Assembly (NCBI GenBank): GCA_014382375.1
Contig: JACNJU010000043.1
Span: 1 to 44,318 of the forward strand
Length of the DNA stretch: 44,318 nt
Reading direction: 5' to 3'
From: Rhodospirillaceae bacterium
Lineage (GTDB): Bacteria > Pseudomonadota > Alphaproteobacteria > Rhodospirillales > JABHCV01
How positions within the stretch are numbered: position 1 is the stretch's first letter; each line of letters begins with the position of its first letter. Shown piece after piece: positions 8,985 to 18,078 of this stretch. The position numbers were made by a program, and so were the translations under genes. Under the pieces are notes generated by a model. The model was given only the letters and a program-made list of their open reading frames with translations, searched no databases and was not told the DNA's origin.

Positions 8985-9620
8985 ATGAAAAAAACCGACA
9001 TCGAAACATTTTATCAGACCCTGTCTGATAATAACCCGGAACCCCGGGGCGAGCTCGACTGGGTCAACACTTACACCCTGCTGGTCGCCGTGGTGTTATC
9101 GGCGCAGGCGACGGATGTTGGGGTTAACAAGGCGACGGGACCGCTTTTCAAAAAAGTCAAAACACCGGCGGCCATGCTTAAGTTGGGCGAAGAGGGCCTG
9201 CGCGGCTATATCAAGTCCATCGGCCTGTTCAACACCAAGGCCAAGAATGTCATCAAGCTGTCACAGATGCTGGTTGACGGTTATGACGGGCAAGTGCCCG
9301 AAGATCGCGCCGAGCTGGAAAAACTTCCCGGCGTTGGCCGCAAAACCGCCAGCGTCGTCATGAACATCGCTTTCGGCGCGCCGACCATCGCCGTCGATAC
9401 CCATATTTTTAGGATTTCCAACCGCACCGGGCTGGCACCGGGCAAAACACCGCTGGCGGTAGAGGCAAAGCTGGAAAAAGTCACCCCCGCCCGCTGGAAA
9501 CTGCACGCCCACCACTGGCTGATTTTGCTTGGACGGTATGTTTGCAAGGCCCGGAAACCGGAATGTTATCGTTGTCTCGTCCACGATGTCTGCGCCTTTA
9601 AGGGCAAGACGACGCTTTAG
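8985..9620 (+). CDS. nth: Endonuclease III (DNA glycosylase/AP lyase)
   Basis: Nth removes oxidised pyrimidines from DNA and cleaves the abasic site in base excision repair. The 211-residue protein keeps every key residue at the E. coli position. The helix-hairpin-helix LPGVGRKTASVVMN holds Lys120, and VDTHIFRISNR holds Asp138. The [4Fe-4S] cluster ligands are Cys187, Cys194, Cys197 and Cys203, in CKARKPECYRCLVHDVC. The N-terminal LLVAVVLSAQATDVGVNKAT is also typical. Its stop overlaps the convergent lipoprotein gene by 4 bp. The upstream ribosome binding site is weak. Confidence 0.97.
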   Translation: MKKTDIETFYQTLSDNNPEPRGELDWVNTYTLLVAVVLSAQATDVGVNKATGPLFKKVKTPAAMLKLGEEGLRGYIKSIGLFNTKAKNVIKLSQMLVDGYDGQVPEDRAELEKLPGVGRKTASVVMNIAFGAPTIAVDTHIFRISNRTGLAPGKTPLAVEAKLEKVTPARWKLHAHHWLILLGRYVCKARKPECYRCLVHDVCAFKGKTTL

Positions 9621-10075
9621 TGCGCCAATGCCTCAAGCAGACATTCGGTGCCTGATACTTTTTCGATGCTGTGGCCGCGCGCCTCTACGTGGCTGACCCG
9701 GTAGGTATCTTCACCCAGGTACAGGAAGACGTCGAGCAGGCAGCCGGATTTTCGGTACTGCCAGATCTCCGCCGGTGGATCGCGGCGCTTGAAGTTGGGT
9801 AGGCCCAGCATTTTCTGTATGGCGGTTGCGGAAAGACCAACCAGCCGCTCCGGGCCCGGCGCGTCCGGGCCGTTCAAACCATCACGCATGGCCCGTTCGG
9901 GCGGCTGCATGGTGATCCGTGGAAAATTGGCGAGATCGCGGGCGGGGCGAGTAGAGTCCACGGGCGCACTAACCTGTGGAGATTGTGGCGGGCCGGTTTC
10001 TTCCGGCACCGCGCAGCCAGCCAGCCAGAAGACAAGAAACAGGGATATGAGTTTAAAACGGGCAGACACGTTCAC
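9617..10075 (-). CDS. Small lipoprotein with a BamE/SmpA-like motif, function unknown
   Basis: This is a 152-residue predicted lipoprotein. A signal peptide ends in the lipobox LAGC with Cys21 as the lipidation site. A Pro-rich linker follows, then a small C-terminal domain with GLSATAIQKMLGLPNFKRRD and IWQYRKSGCLLDVFLYL. The GLxxxxIxxLLGxPxxxR...WQY pattern resembles the BamE/SmpA (OmlA) fold, but this is only a motif-level resemblance. The start is GTG, overlapping the bactofilin stop as GTGA, so translation is probably coupled. Together with EI24 and bactofilin it forms a three-gene minus-strand operon, which suggests an envelope or cell-shape role. Confidence 0.75.
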   Translation of the reverse strand: MNVSARFKLISLFLVFWLAGCAVPEETGPPQSPQVSAPVDSTRPARDLANFPRITMQPPERAMRDGLNGPDAPGPERLVGLSATAIQKMLGLPNFKRRDPPAEIWQYRKSGCLLDVFLYLGEDTYRVSHVEARGHSIEKVSGTECLLEALAH

Positions 10076-10656
10076 GCCGGATCAGCATCCGCGTCGTCTT
10101 TGTCAGGTGTCGCCGGGGCTGCGGCGTCAAGGGCGTGCATATCGCCGGACACTTCGCCACCAGCCTCGATAATGATGCTGCCGTAGTGGACCGAACCGCT
10201 TATTCTGCCGCCACTGCGCACGGTTAACTTGTTGCTGACAACCAATTCACCATCGACGTGACCACTGATGTCGGCGTTTTCAACTTCGGCGCTGCCCTTG
10301 AAAACGCCGCTCGGGGCAACCTCGATAAGGCGCGCACCGGCAAGGCTAACCTCCACATGACCCTCGACAACCAGTCGCTCACAGGAGGTAATCTCGCCAG
10401 ACAGGCGAATGTCGCGGCCAACCACCAGTCGTTTGCTGTCGCTCTCACCGGAGCGGTGACGGTCAAGGCGGTTGGGCACCGATGGAATGTCGACGGGTCT
10501 TTTCTGGTTGGCCGCACTTGCGCCGCTACTGTTCAGGTTGGGGGCTTTGGTCGGCGGCTTGGACGGTGTGTGTGTTCCCTTGGAAGCGAATGGTTTTAAT
10601 GGCGGCGCGTCAATGCCGCCGTCATCATCGCCGTTATCCTTGTTTCGCCGGAACAT
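10072..10656 (-). CDS. Bactofilin (polymer-forming cytoskeletal protein)
   Basis: Bactofilins assemble into nucleotide-free filaments that place cell-wall or envelope enzymes. The 194-residue protein starts MFRRNKDNG, has a disordered Pro/Ser-rich N-terminal region of about 75 residues, then the repetitive right-handed beta-helix core. That core has regular valine/glycine rungs (RDIRLSGEIT, CERLVVEGHVEVSL, VFKGSAEVENADISGHVDG, LTVRSGGRISGSV), followed by an acidic tail. The start was placed at 10656 because AGGAGAGGG lies just upstream; the longer reading overlaps the preceding gene. It sits between EI24 (14 bp upstream) and the lipoprotein (overlap), and co-expression is likely. Confidence 0.9.
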   Translation of the reverse strand: MFRRNKDNGDDDGGIDAPPLKPFASKGTHTPSKPPTKAPNLNSSGASAANQKRPVDIPSVPNRLDRHRSGESDSKRLVVGRDIRLSGEITSCERLVVEGHVEVSLAGARLIEVAPSGVFKGSAEVENADISGHVDGELVVSNKLTVRSGGRISGSVHYGSIIIEAGGEVSGDMHALDAAAPATPDKDDADADPA

Positions 10657-10669
10657 GACATCCCTCTCC

Positions 10670-11332
10670 TTAGACTCGGTTACGAAAATCCTCAAACAGA
10701 TGGACCATCATACCGGTGGCGATAATCGGCGCCAGTAAATTGACAACAGGCACCGTCAGCAAAAAGGCGATCAGCGCCCCGGTCATGAAAAGTTTGAAGC
10801 CGTTATTTTTACGAAGCGCCGTCGCCTCGGCGGGCTCCAGACGCCTGAGCGCCACCAGCTCAAAATATTCACGTCCCAGAAGATAGCCGTTCACGCTGTA
10901 GAAAACAAAAGGGAAAAGAGGCCCGGTTAACAAAAGCGGCAGCATCAGAACATTGAGCGCCAGCATGATCGCCAGGAATCTGAGTGTGGTCAGAACCGTA
11001 TCACGAAAATTCAGGCCGTGCGCCTCTCCCAAATCAGGATAGTGCCGGGCCTCGACAGCGCTGGCGATTTCTTCAAGAAAAAGACCAATAACGGCGCTGA
11101 TTGCAGCGGGAAACAAAAGCCAGGTCAGGACTCCGGTTGCCAGCCCGCCAAGCCAGTCGATGGCGGTTTCAAGCCAGCCAATGGAAAAAAGCGCGGTGTT
11201 GGCAAGCAGGAATCCAATGGCCACCCACAGCAAGATAAACACCCCAGCAGCGGCGGCCAGGGCGAACCAGATGACCCTGCGCGCCCTGGGGTCGGAAATT
11301 TGCTGCGCCGCCTTGATAAATGCACTGATCAC
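10670..11332 (-). CDS. EI24/CysZ-like integral membrane protein
   Basis: This 220-residue polytopic protein has about four strong hydrophobic segments (near residues 20-45, 60-85, 118-145 and 180-205). The family-typical cytoplasmic stretch includes FPFVFYSVNGYLLGREYFEL and ALRRL. This matches the EI24/CysZ family, members of which include the sulfate permease CysZ, but no sulfur gene lies in this operon, so the substrate is open. The start is GTG. It is the first gene of the EI24-bactofilin-lipoprotein operon and diverges from the pfkB-family kinase gene across an inverted repeat. Confidence 0.8.
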   Translation of the reverse strand: MISAFIKAAQQISDPRARRVIWFALAAAAGVFILLWVAIGFLLANTALFSIGWLETAIDWLGGLATGVLTWLLFPAAISAVIGLFLEEIASAVEARHYPDLGEAHGLNFRDTVLTTLRFLAIMLALNVLMLPLLLTGPLFPFVFYSVNGYLLGREYFELVALRRLEPAEATALRKNNGFKLFMTGALIAFLLTVPVVNLLAPIIATGMMVHLFEDFRNRV

Positions 11333-11374
11333 CTGGAATGCCGCCTCGTCTGCGAGTGTTAAACAATTACAGGA

Positions 11375-11404
11375 TGTGTAGACTTAAACGGGCTCCTGCG
11401 GCAA
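11375..11404 (-). promoter_or_regulatory. Candidate promoter for the EI24-bactofilin-lipoprotein operon
   Basis: On the minus strand TTGCCG (plus 11399-11404) is followed by an 18-bp spacer and TACACA (plus 11375-11380), about 43 bp before the GTG start at 11332. The -35 box lies inside the left arm of the inverted repeat at 11397-11425. Confidence 0.4.
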
Positions 11405-11425
11405 GGGCTTTAACCCTTGCCCGCA
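11397..11425. promoter_or_regulatory. Strong inverted repeat spanning two divergent -35 boxes
   Basis: TGCGGCAAGGG, loop CTTTAA, CCCTTGCCCGCA pair over 11 bp with a single-base bulge. The arms contain the proposed -35 boxes of both the minus-strand EI24 operon and the plus-strand kinase gene. It has no following T-run, so it is not a typical terminator. It may be an operator or simply a symmetric divergent promoter. Confidence 0.6.
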
Positions 11426-11444
11426 AAGGCTTTGTCGCTATACT
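11417..11444 (+). promoter_or_regulatory. Candidate sigma-70 promoter for the pfkB-typA run
   Basis: TTGCCC (11417-11422), a 16-bp spacer and TATACT (11439-11444) lie 45 bp before the ATG at 11490. The -35 box is in the right arm of the inverted repeat at 11397-11425. Confidence 0.5.
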
Positions 11445-11489
11445 GCGCCGCCTTATAGCCAAAGCACTATCAAGATTAAGGAACATCCC

Positions 11490-12482
11490 ATGAGTGAGAC
11501 CCGTTTTGACGTGGTCGGCATCGGCAACGCAATCGTTGACGTTCTGGCCCATGCCAATGACCAGTTCATCAATGAAAACAATCTGATCAAGGGGACCATG
11601 AGTCTGGTTGATGAGGAAACCGCCCAATCTGTGTATGGCAAGATGGGTCCCGGCATTGAATGTTCCGGTGGTTCGGCGGCCAATACCATTGCCGCATTGG
11701 CCTCGCTTGGCTCAAAGGGCGCTTTCATCGGCAAGGTCAGGGATGATCAGCTGGGAGAAGTTTTCCGTCACGACATCACCGCCCTTGGCATTACTTTTGA
11801 AACTGAAGCAGCCCGCAACGGCGCTTCGACCGCCCGCTGTATGATCCACGTCACCCCTGATGCCCAGCGCACCATGCAAACATTTTTGGGTGCCTGTGTT
11901 GATCTTGGCCCCGACGATATTGACGAGGAAATCATCACCGCCGCCGCTGTGACATATCTGGAAGGCTACCTGTGGGACCCGGATCATGCCAAACAGGCCT
12001 TCCGCAAGGCGGCCAAGGCTGCCGAACAGGCCGGCCGTCAGGTGGCGCTTAGCTTGTCCGACCCGTTCTGTGTCGATCGTCATCGCGATGATTTTCTCGA
12101 TCTGGTGAAAAATCACGTCAATGTGGTGTTCGCCAACGAAGAAGAAGTTATGTCGCTATATCAGGTTGAAAACTTTGATGAGGCCTTGCAGTTGGTTCGC
12201 GCCGATTGTGATATCGCCGCCCTGACCCGCAGCGAAAAGGGCTCAGTTATTGTGCGCGGTGACGAGGTTCATATCGTTGACGCTGAACCGGCCGACCCTG
12301 TTGTCGATACAACAGGGGCCGGGGATGCTTACGCTGCGGGCTTCCTGCATGGCCTGACCACTGGCAAACCCCTTGATGTGTGTGCCCGTCTGGGCGGCAT
12401 CGCGGCGGCTGAAGTGATCAGCCATGTTGGCGCTCGTCCAGACGCCTCCTTAAAAGAATTAGCTGAAAAGAAACTCCTTTAA
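11490..12482 (+). CDS. PfkB-family carbohydrate kinase, probably adenosine kinase
   Basis: This 330-residue ribokinase-fold enzyme carries the glycine-rich N-terminal signature CSGGSAANTIAALASLG (about residues 57-73). The C-terminal PfkB signature VVDTTGAGDAYAAGF (about 271-285) holds the catalytic Asp and anion hole. The opening FDVVGIGNAIVDVLAH and the early NLIKGTMSLVDE resemble the adenosine kinase-like subgroup common in alphaproteobacteria, which phosphorylates adenosine to AMP. A different sugar or nucleoside substrate cannot be excluded. AAGGA lies eight bases before the ATG. It is followed one base later by typA, so the two are co-transcribed. Confidence 0.85.
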   Translation: MSETRFDVVGIGNAIVDVLAHANDQFINENNLIKGTMSLVDEETAQSVYGKMGPGIECSGGSAANTIAALASLGSKGAFIGKVRDDQLGEVFRHDITALGITFETEAARNGASTARCMIHVTPDAQRTMQTFLGACVDLGPDDIDEEIITAAAVTYLEGYLWDPDHAKQAFRKAAKAAEQAGRQVALSLSDPFCVDRHRDDFLDLVKNHVNVVFANEEEVMSLYQVENFDEALQLVRADCDIAALTRSEKGSVIVRGDEVHIVDAEPADPVVDTTGAGDAYAAGFLHGLTTGKPLDVCARLGGIAAAEVISHVGARPDASLKELAEKKLL

Positions 12483-12483
12483 C

Positions 12484-14310
12484 ATGAAATTACGAAATAT
12501 CGCCATCATTGCCCACGTCGATCATGGCAAGACAACGCTGGTTGACACACTGTTGCGTCAATCCGGCTCCTTTCGCGATAACCAGCGGGTCGAAGAGCGG
12601 GCCATGGATTCGGGCGATCTTGAGCGCGAGCGTGGCATTACCATTCTCGCCAAGTGTACCTCGGTTGAATGGAAAGGCGTGCGCATCAATATTGTCGATA
12701 CCCCTGGCCATGCGGATTTTGGCGGCGAGGTCGAGCGTATCCTGTTCATGGTTGACGGTGTTCTGTTGCTGGTGGATGCCGCCGAAGGGCCGATGCCGCA
12801 AACCAAGTTTGTCACCGCCAAGGCGCTTAAATTGGGTCTTAAGCCGGTCGTCGTGATTAATAAGGTTGATCGCCCCGATGGCCGCCCCTACGAAGTCCAG
12901 GACGAGGTTTTTGATCTGTTCACGGCACTGGAAGCGAGCGACGAGCAGCTTGATTTTCCGACCATATTCGCCTCCGCCAAAAACGGCTGGGCGGCGATGG
13001 AACCCGAGGGACCACAGGAAAACATGCATGACATTTTCGATCACATCCTAAGCCACGTGCCCGAACCGGAAATCGATCTGGACGCTCCGTTTTCGATGTT
13101 GGCGACGACCCTGGAATCCGATCCCTTCCTGGGCCGGATTCTGACCGGGCGTATTCAGTCCGGTACGATCAAGGCCAATGATCATATTCACGTGCTCAAC
13201 CGGGATGGCGAAGAGGTTGACCAGGGCCGCGCCACCAAGCTTTTGGCCTTTCGGGATTTGCGCCGCGAGCCGGTTAATAGCGCGTCTTCTGGTGATTTGA
13301 TTGCGATCGCAGGTTTGACCAGGGCAACCGTCGCCGACACCCTGTGCGCGGTAGAGGTCAGCGAGCCGTTGAAGGCCGATCCGGTTGACCCGCCGACTTT
13401 GGCGATGACATTTTCCATCAACTCCTCGCCGATGGCCGGCAAGGAAGGTTCGAAAGTGACGTCACGGATGATCCGCGACCGCCTGATGTCGGAAGCCGAA
13501 GGCAACGTCGCCATCCGCATTTCGCAGGCCGATAACACGGATTCTTTCGAGGTCGCCGGTCGTGGCGAGTTGCAATTGGGCGTGTTGATTGAGCAGATGC
13601 GGCGCGAGGGTTTCGAGCTATCCATCTCTCGTCCCCGCGTGTTGTTTCAGGAAGACCCGGATACGGGCAAGACGCTGGAGCCTTTCGAGGATGTCCAAAT
13701 TGATGTGGACGAGGAATTCTCCGGCATCGTTGTCGAGGCGATCTCGGTGCGCAAGGGCAAGATGACCGAAATGCACCCCTCAGGCGGCGGTAAGGTCCGG
13801 CTTTCCTTCCTTGCCCCGGCCAGGGGACTGATTGGCTATCACGGCGAGTTTCTGACCGAAACACGGGGCACCGGTGTGATCAGCCGTACCTTCCACAGTT
13901 ATGGTCCCCACGCCGGCGACATCACCGGGCGACGCAACGGCGTTCTTATTTCAAACGCACCGGGCAAGACGGTGGCCTACGCCCTGGCCAATCTGGAAGG
14001 CCGCGGCTTCCTGTTCCTTGGTTCCGGCGTTCCGGTTTACGAGGGCATGATCATTGGTGAGCACGCCAAAAACGGTGACCTTGAGGTCAACCCCATGAAG
14101 GGCAAGCAATTGACCAATGTGCGGGCCTCGGGCACGGACGAGGCGGTGCGCCTGACGACACCCCGGCAAATGAGCCTGGAAGAAGCCATTGCCTATATTG
14201 CCGATGACGAACTGGTCGAAGTGACGCCTGATAATGTCCGCCTGCGCAAACGACACCTTGACCCGCATGAACGCAAGCGGGTCGAGCGCGGACGCGAGAA
14301 ACGCGGATAG
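12484..14310 (+). CDS. typA: Translational GTPase TypA/BipA
   Basis: TypA (BipA) is a ribosome-binding GTPase of the EF-G/LepA group that assists 50S assembly and growth at low temperature or under stress. The 608-residue length is exactly typical. G motifs are [15 protein letters not shown] (G1), RGITI (G2), [14 protein letters not shown] (G3) and [10 protein letters not shown] (G4). The C-terminal half has [20 protein letters not shown], the TypA-specific [19 protein letters not shown] and [15 protein letters not shown]. It is flanked by the kinase gene (1-bp gap) and roxA (10-bp gap). The gene after it encodes a ribosomal-protein hydroxylase, so the pair may form a small ribosome-maturation unit. 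Confidence 0.97.
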   Translation: MKLRNIAIIAHVDHGKTTLVDTLLRQSGSFRDNQRVEERAMDSGDLERERGITILAKCTSVEWKGVRINIVDTPGHADFGGEVERILFMVDGVLLLVDAAEGPMPQTKFVTAKALKLGLKPVVVINKVDRPDGRPYEVQDEVFDLFTALEASDEQLDFPTIFASAKNGWAAMEPEGPQENMHDIFDHILSHVPEPEIDLDAPFSMLATTLESDPFLGRILTGRIQSGTIKANDHIHVLNRDGEEVDQGRATKLLAFRDLRREPVNSASSGDLIAIAGLTRATVADTLCAVEVSEPLKADPVDPPTLAMTFSINSSPMAGKEGSKVTSRMIRDRLMSEAEGNVAIRISQADNTDSFEVAGRGELQLGVLIEQMRREGFELSISRPRVLFQEDPDTGKTLEPFEDVQIDVDEEFSGIVVEAISVRKGKMTEMHPSGGGKVRLSFLAPARGLIGYHGEFLTETRGTGVISRTFHSYGPHAGDITGRRNGVLISNAPGKTVAYALANLEGRGFLFLGSGVPVYEGMIIGEHAKNGDLEVNPMKGKQLTNVRASGTDEAVRLTTPRQMSLEEAIAYIADDELVEVTPDNVRLRKRHLDPHERKRVERGREKRG

Positions 14311-14320
14311 TGATTTAATT

Positions 14321-15523
14321 ATGGTCAAGGGCGCACCCCGTCAGTTTGTCATTCTTGAGGCGATGCCCCCGGCCGGTGATTTTTACGAGCTGTACTGGAA
14401 CAAACGCCCCTTTGTCGTCCGCGGGGCCATTTCAAAAGACGTCATCGATGGCTTGATCGGGGCGGATGAATTGGCTGGCCTTTCCATGGAGGAGGCCCCC
14501 CTGTCGCGGATGGTTAAAACGGCGGGCCCGAACAGGCAATGGTCGTGCCGATTTGGCCCTTTCAGTGAGCAGGATTTTAAAAATACCGGGGATAAAGACT
14601 GGAGCCTACTTGTCCAGAACGTCGAGCAGTTCCACCCTGAAACGGCTGAATTACTTGGCCACTTCAATTTTGCGCCGCGCTGGCTGATGGACGATATCAT
14701 GGTCAGTTATTCGGCCCTCGGCGGCTCGGTTGGCCCGCACATTGACAGCTACCATGTGTTTCTTGTGCAGGGTCAGGGAAAGCGGGCCTGGAAAGTGGCT
14801 GACCAGACCATGGCCGAGGAAACCTATATAGAAGGACTGGATTTGAAAGTTCTCGACGCTGATTTTACGGGTCAGGATGTTGAGGTCGGCTATGGTGACG
14901 TGCTTTATCTGCCGCCGAAATTTGCCCATCAGGGAACAACGCTGGAGCCCTCGCTGACATTCTCTGTTGGTTTTCTTGGGCCAAAACTTTCCGAACTGTT
15001 CAGTGGTTATGGACATTATTTATCGATGCGCGAAGATCTTGACCAGCGGTATCTGGGTGAGGGCGTTGACGGTGATAGTGTCGGCTTTACATTGACCAGC
15101 GGCGTTGTTGACGACGTTCGGGATCGCTTTGTCGGCCAGTTGGAAACCCTGGATTTCAGACGTTGGCTGGTGCAATTCTTCACCGAGTCCGGGCACGAGG
15201 ATTTTGGCAATTATAGTGAGCGCGAAGATCCGATTGAAGCCGGCGCCCTGAAGGACGCGCTGGAGCAAGGGGCAGCCTTGATCAAGCCGCCCTACGTCAA
15301 ATTCGCCCTCACGCAAACGGCCCCCGAATCATTCTGTCTGGGGTTTAACGGCCACAGCTTTATGGTTGGGCAATCCCTGCTTCCCATGCTCAAGGTACTG
15401 ATGAAAGAGCAGGGCGTAAACGCGACGGGCAACCCGGAAATTTTATCTGATCCGGGGGCTCTTGCGTTTCTGCTCGCCCTCCATAACCATCAGGGTCTGG
15501 AATTAGGTCCAACTTGCACGTAA
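14321..15523 (+). CDS. roxA: JmjC/cupin 2-oxoglutarate oxygenase, RoxA-like ribosomal protein L16 hydroxylase
   Basis: RoxA (YcfD) is a 2-oxoglutarate/Fe(II)-dependent oxygenase that hydroxylates an arginine of ribosomal protein L16. The 400-residue product has the JmjC-type Fe(II) triad HxD...H: His140 and Asp142 in GGSVGPHIDSYHVFLVQG, and His203 in YLPPKFAHQG. The cupin core is preceded by ELYWNKRPFVVRGAI, the usual entry to this family. A C-terminal winged-helix-like region follows, as in YcfD. The start at 14321 was chosen because earlier in-frame codons lie inside typA; the ribosome binding site is poor and translation may be coupled to typA. L16 as target is inferred from the family. 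Confidence 0.85.
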   Translation: MVKGAPRQFVILEAMPPAGDFYELYWNKRPFVVRGAISKDVIDGLIGADELAGLSMEEAPLSRMVKTAGPNRQWSCRFGPFSEQDFKNTGDKDWSLLVQNVEQFHPETAELLGHFNFAPRWLMDDIMVSYSALGGSVGPHIDSYHVFLVQGQGKRAWKVADQTMAEETYIEGLDLKVLDADFTGQDVEVGYGDVLYLPPKFAHQGTTLEPSLTFSVGFLGPKLSELFSGYGHYLSMREDLDQRYLGEGVDGDSVGFTLTSGVVDDVRDRFVGQLETLDFRRWLVQFFTESGHEDFGNYSEREDPIEAGALKDALEQGAALIKPPYVKFALTQTAPESFCLGFNGHSFMVGQSLLPMLKVLMKEQGVNATGNPEILSDPGALAFLLALHNHQGLELGPTCT

Positions 15524-15532
15524 AAAAGAACA

Positions 15533-16747
15533 ATGAGCGATTCGCCCAAACACAACACATCCATTTCCGGCCACCATTTTGTCAGCAGCGCTTTCTGGCG
15601 GATGTTTCCTGAAGGTATGCGGCGGCGCTGGTGGCTGTTCAGGCTGTTTGACCTGATCGCCAGATATATGCCCGTCCTTAAACCACGGCGGGGGGTATTG
15701 GTGGTGCGTATGGACGGTATTGGCGACATGGTGCTGTTCAGAACAAGCCTTGAGCATTACGCCGAAGTCTTCGGGGTTGAAAAATCAGACATTACGGTGC
15801 TCGGTTGTGAGAGTTGGAGCGATATCACCAGCGAAGTGTTTGCCGGTTACCGGGTATTGATCATTAATGAACACGCCTTTGCTCGTTGGCCGTTATACCG
15901 GTTTTGGGTTTCGCTGAAGGTCCGGGCGCTTAATCCGGCGATCAGTGTTTGTGACAGCTATTTGCGTCGCACGATGATGGCTGACAGCCTTGTTTGGGTG
16001 TCCGGTGCGTCCCAAGCCATCTCGTCACTACCTTTCATCGGCGAGAGAACGCGCCCCGAATATCTTTATTACCTAAGCCAGGTCGACAAGGTTGTTCCGA
16101 CCGGCGACTATCCAACCCACGAAATTGTTCGCCACTATAATTTTCTATCTGCCATAGCGGGGCGTAAAATCAAACCCGAAGCGCCTCATATTTCATGGCG
16201 CGACACGTTGCCATCCAAAGACCTGATCCCGCCGGGTGTCCCTTACGCCGTCCTTAATCCCGGCTCCAACGAATATGGCAGACGCTGGCCGTTGGCTAAA
16301 TATCAACAGCTGGCAGCGGCATTGATTGAAAAAAACCTGCACGTGATATTCGTTGGCGGCGGCGGCGAGCGGCCAGGCGTTATCGACACCGGCGAAAGCC
16401 GTATTATAGACCTGATAGGCAGGACCGATTTGCCGCAGTTGCTTGATATTATGAATCACGCACAGCTGGTGGTCAGCAATGACACCGGCCCGGCGCATCT
16501 TTCCATTGCCCTTGGAACGCCAACCCTGGTTGTTGTCGGTGGCGGGCATTTCGGCTGCTTCGTGCCCTACCCCGAAGAAGTTCGCCCCACCCACGCCCGC
16601 TTCGTATATTACAAGATGGACTGCTACCACTGTTTCTGGAATTGCCCGAAGCGGGCCTCCAAATTCGAGGTCTTTCCTTGTGTCGAGGCCGTCAGCATTG
16701 AACAGGTTTGCGATGAGGTCGAAACCCTGCTGGTGCCTGGTCCATGA
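15533..16747 (+). CDS. Glycosyltransferase family 9 (heptosyltransferase-like)
   Basis: This 404-residue GT-B enzyme belongs to family 9, which transfers ADP-heptose or related sugars in LPS-core or surface glycan synthesis. Evidence: the N-terminal strand and loop VLVVRMDGIGDMVLFRTSL (about residues 55-73), and the C-terminal donor-site segments AVLNPGSNEYGRRWPLAKYQ and LVVSNDTGPAHLSIALGTPT. An unusual Cys-rich C-terminal end, CYHCFWNCPKR with a later PCVEA, resembles the four-Cys tail seen in some GT9 proteins that act on non-LPS glycans. A roughly 50-residue basic, aromatic N-terminal extension precedes the domain. It overlaps ampG by ATGA, so the two are translationally coupled. Exact donor and acceptor are unknown. 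Confidence 0.85.
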   Translation: MSDSPKHNTSISGHHFVSSAFWRMFPEGMRRRWWLFRLFDLIARYMPVLKPRRGVLVVRMDGIGDMVLFRTSLEHYAEVFGVEKSDITVLGCESWSDITSEVFAGYRVLIINEHAFARWPLYRFWVSLKVRALNPAISVCDSYLRRTMMADSLVWVSGASQAISSLPFIGERTRPEYLYYLSQVDKVVPTGDYPTHEIVRHYNFLSAIAGRKIKPEAPHISWRDTLPSKDLIPPGVPYAVLNPGSNEYGRRWPLAKYQQLAAALIEKNLHVIFVGGGGERPGVIDTGESRIIDLIGRTDLPQLLDIMNHAQLVVSNDTGPAHLSIALGTPTLVVVGGGHFGCFVPYPEEVRPTHARFVYYKMDCYHCFWNCPKRASKFEVFPCVEAVSIEQVCDEVETLLVPGP

Positions 16748-18078
16748 AAACCTGGCTCCAGGCCTCGAAGATTTATTTGGAGCGCCGGGTTTTGGTTATC
16801 TTGCTGCTCGGCTTTTCAAGCGGCTTGCCGTTGCTGCTGGTTTTTCAAACTTTGTCTGCGTGGCTGCGGGAATCGGACATTTCACTGACCATGATTGGCT
16901 GGTTCAGCCTTGCCAGTACCGCCTACGCCTTGAAATTTCTATGGGCACCCCTAGTCGATAAAGTACCGCTGCCGATCCTTTGCAAGATTTTCGGACAGCG
17001 TCGCGGCTGGCTGATATTCTCACAGGGACTGATCGCCCTTGCCATGCTCGGCCTGGGCAGTGCCGACCCGGTGAACGATCTTGCCACGATGGCGCTTTGG
17101 GCCGTGGCCCTGGCTTTTGCATCGGCGACCCAGGATATTGCCGTTGATGCTTATCGTATTGAAAGTCTTGATGAGGATCAGCTCGGCGCTGGCTCGGCCA
17201 ATTATGTACTCGGTTATCGCATCGCCATGCTGGCCGCCGGTGCTGGCGCCTTGTTTGTTGCCGATATCTGGGGCTGGTTTGCCGCTTATGCGGTGATGGC
17301 TGCGTTGATGGGGGTCGGCGTGACGACGGTCCTGCTCAGCCCCGAACCTGAACACATAACCAACCCCCAGACCCAGCAGCGTGAGCAAAAAGTCATCGCC
17401 TTCATGGACCGGAATACTCATCTTCCGGCGATGTTGCATGGGGCCATGGTCAGGATTTACGAGGCGGTGATCTGCCCATTCGCCGATTTCATGAGCAGAC
17501 CACACTGGTTAATGATTTTGCTGTTCGTTGCCCTGTACAAATACGGCGAGGCGCTGCTTGGCGTTATGGCCAATCCGTTTTATCTCGATCTGGGCTTTTC
17601 CAAATCTGAAATCGCCGCCGTCTCAAAAGGTTACGGCCTGGCCATGACCCTGATTGGCGGCTATGTAGGCGGTGTTATGGTGGCCCGTCTGGGCATCATG
17701 CGTGCCTTGCTTTATGCCGGGATTTTCCAGTGTCTGGCCAATCTGGCGTTCGCCTTGCAGGCCATGGTTGGCTATTCGGTGCCGATGTTGGCCGTCACCA
17801 TCAGTATCGAGAACCTGACCGCCGGGATGGCGACGTCGGCGTTCATTGCCTATCTTTCAAGCTTGTGCAATGTCGCCTACACGGCGACCCAGTATGCCTT
17901 GTTGTCATCATTGATGAATGTTACCCGCACCGTATTTGCCGCTGGCGGCGGCTGGCTGGCCGAGCGTATGGACTGGACCGGCTATTTCGTGTTGACAACG
18001 TTCGCCGCAGTGCCGGGTCTGATTGTTCTGGTCTGGCTTATGAAACGACAGCCTCCCCAAGAGCCTCTGCTACGGTAG
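16744..18078 (+). CDS. ampG: AmpG-family MFS transporter (muropeptide permease-like)
   Basis: AmpG imports GlcNAc-anhydroMurNAc peptides released during peptidoglycan turnover. The 444-residue protein is strongly hydrophobic throughout, with about 12 membrane segments. The AmpG-type opening is LVILLLGFSSGLPLLLVFQT, then IGWFSLASTAYALKFLWAPL and FASATQDIAVDAYRIE, which holds the conserved acidic TQDIAVDA motif of this family. It is coupled to the upstream glycosyltransferase by a 4-bp overlap and overlaps the convergent second glycosyltransferase by 41 bp at its 3' end. The glucosaminidase at 35664 and the DdpX-like dipeptidase at 38911 fit a cell-wall recycling theme, but are not in this operon. 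Confidence 0.88.
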   Translation: MKTWLQASKIYLERRVLVILLLGFSSGLPLLLVFQTLSAWLRESDISLTMIGWFSLASTAYALKFLWAPLVDKVPLPILCKIFGQRRGWLIFSQGLIALAMLGLGSADPVNDLATMALWAVALAFASATQDIAVDAYRIESLDEDQLGAGSANYVLGYRIAMLAAGAGALFVADIWGWFAAYAVMAALMGVGVTTVLLSPEPEHITNPQTQQREQKVIAFMDRNTHLPAMLHGAMVRIYEAVICPFADFMSRPHWLMILLFVALYKYGEALLGVMANPFYLDLGFSKSEIAAVSKGYGLAMTLIGGYVGGVMVARLGIMRALLYAGIFQCLANLAFALQAMVGYSVPMLAVTISIENLTAGMATSAFIAYLSSLCNVAYTATQYALLSSLMNVTRTVFAAGGGWLAERMDWTGYFVLTTFAAVPGLIVLVWLMKRQPPQEPLLR

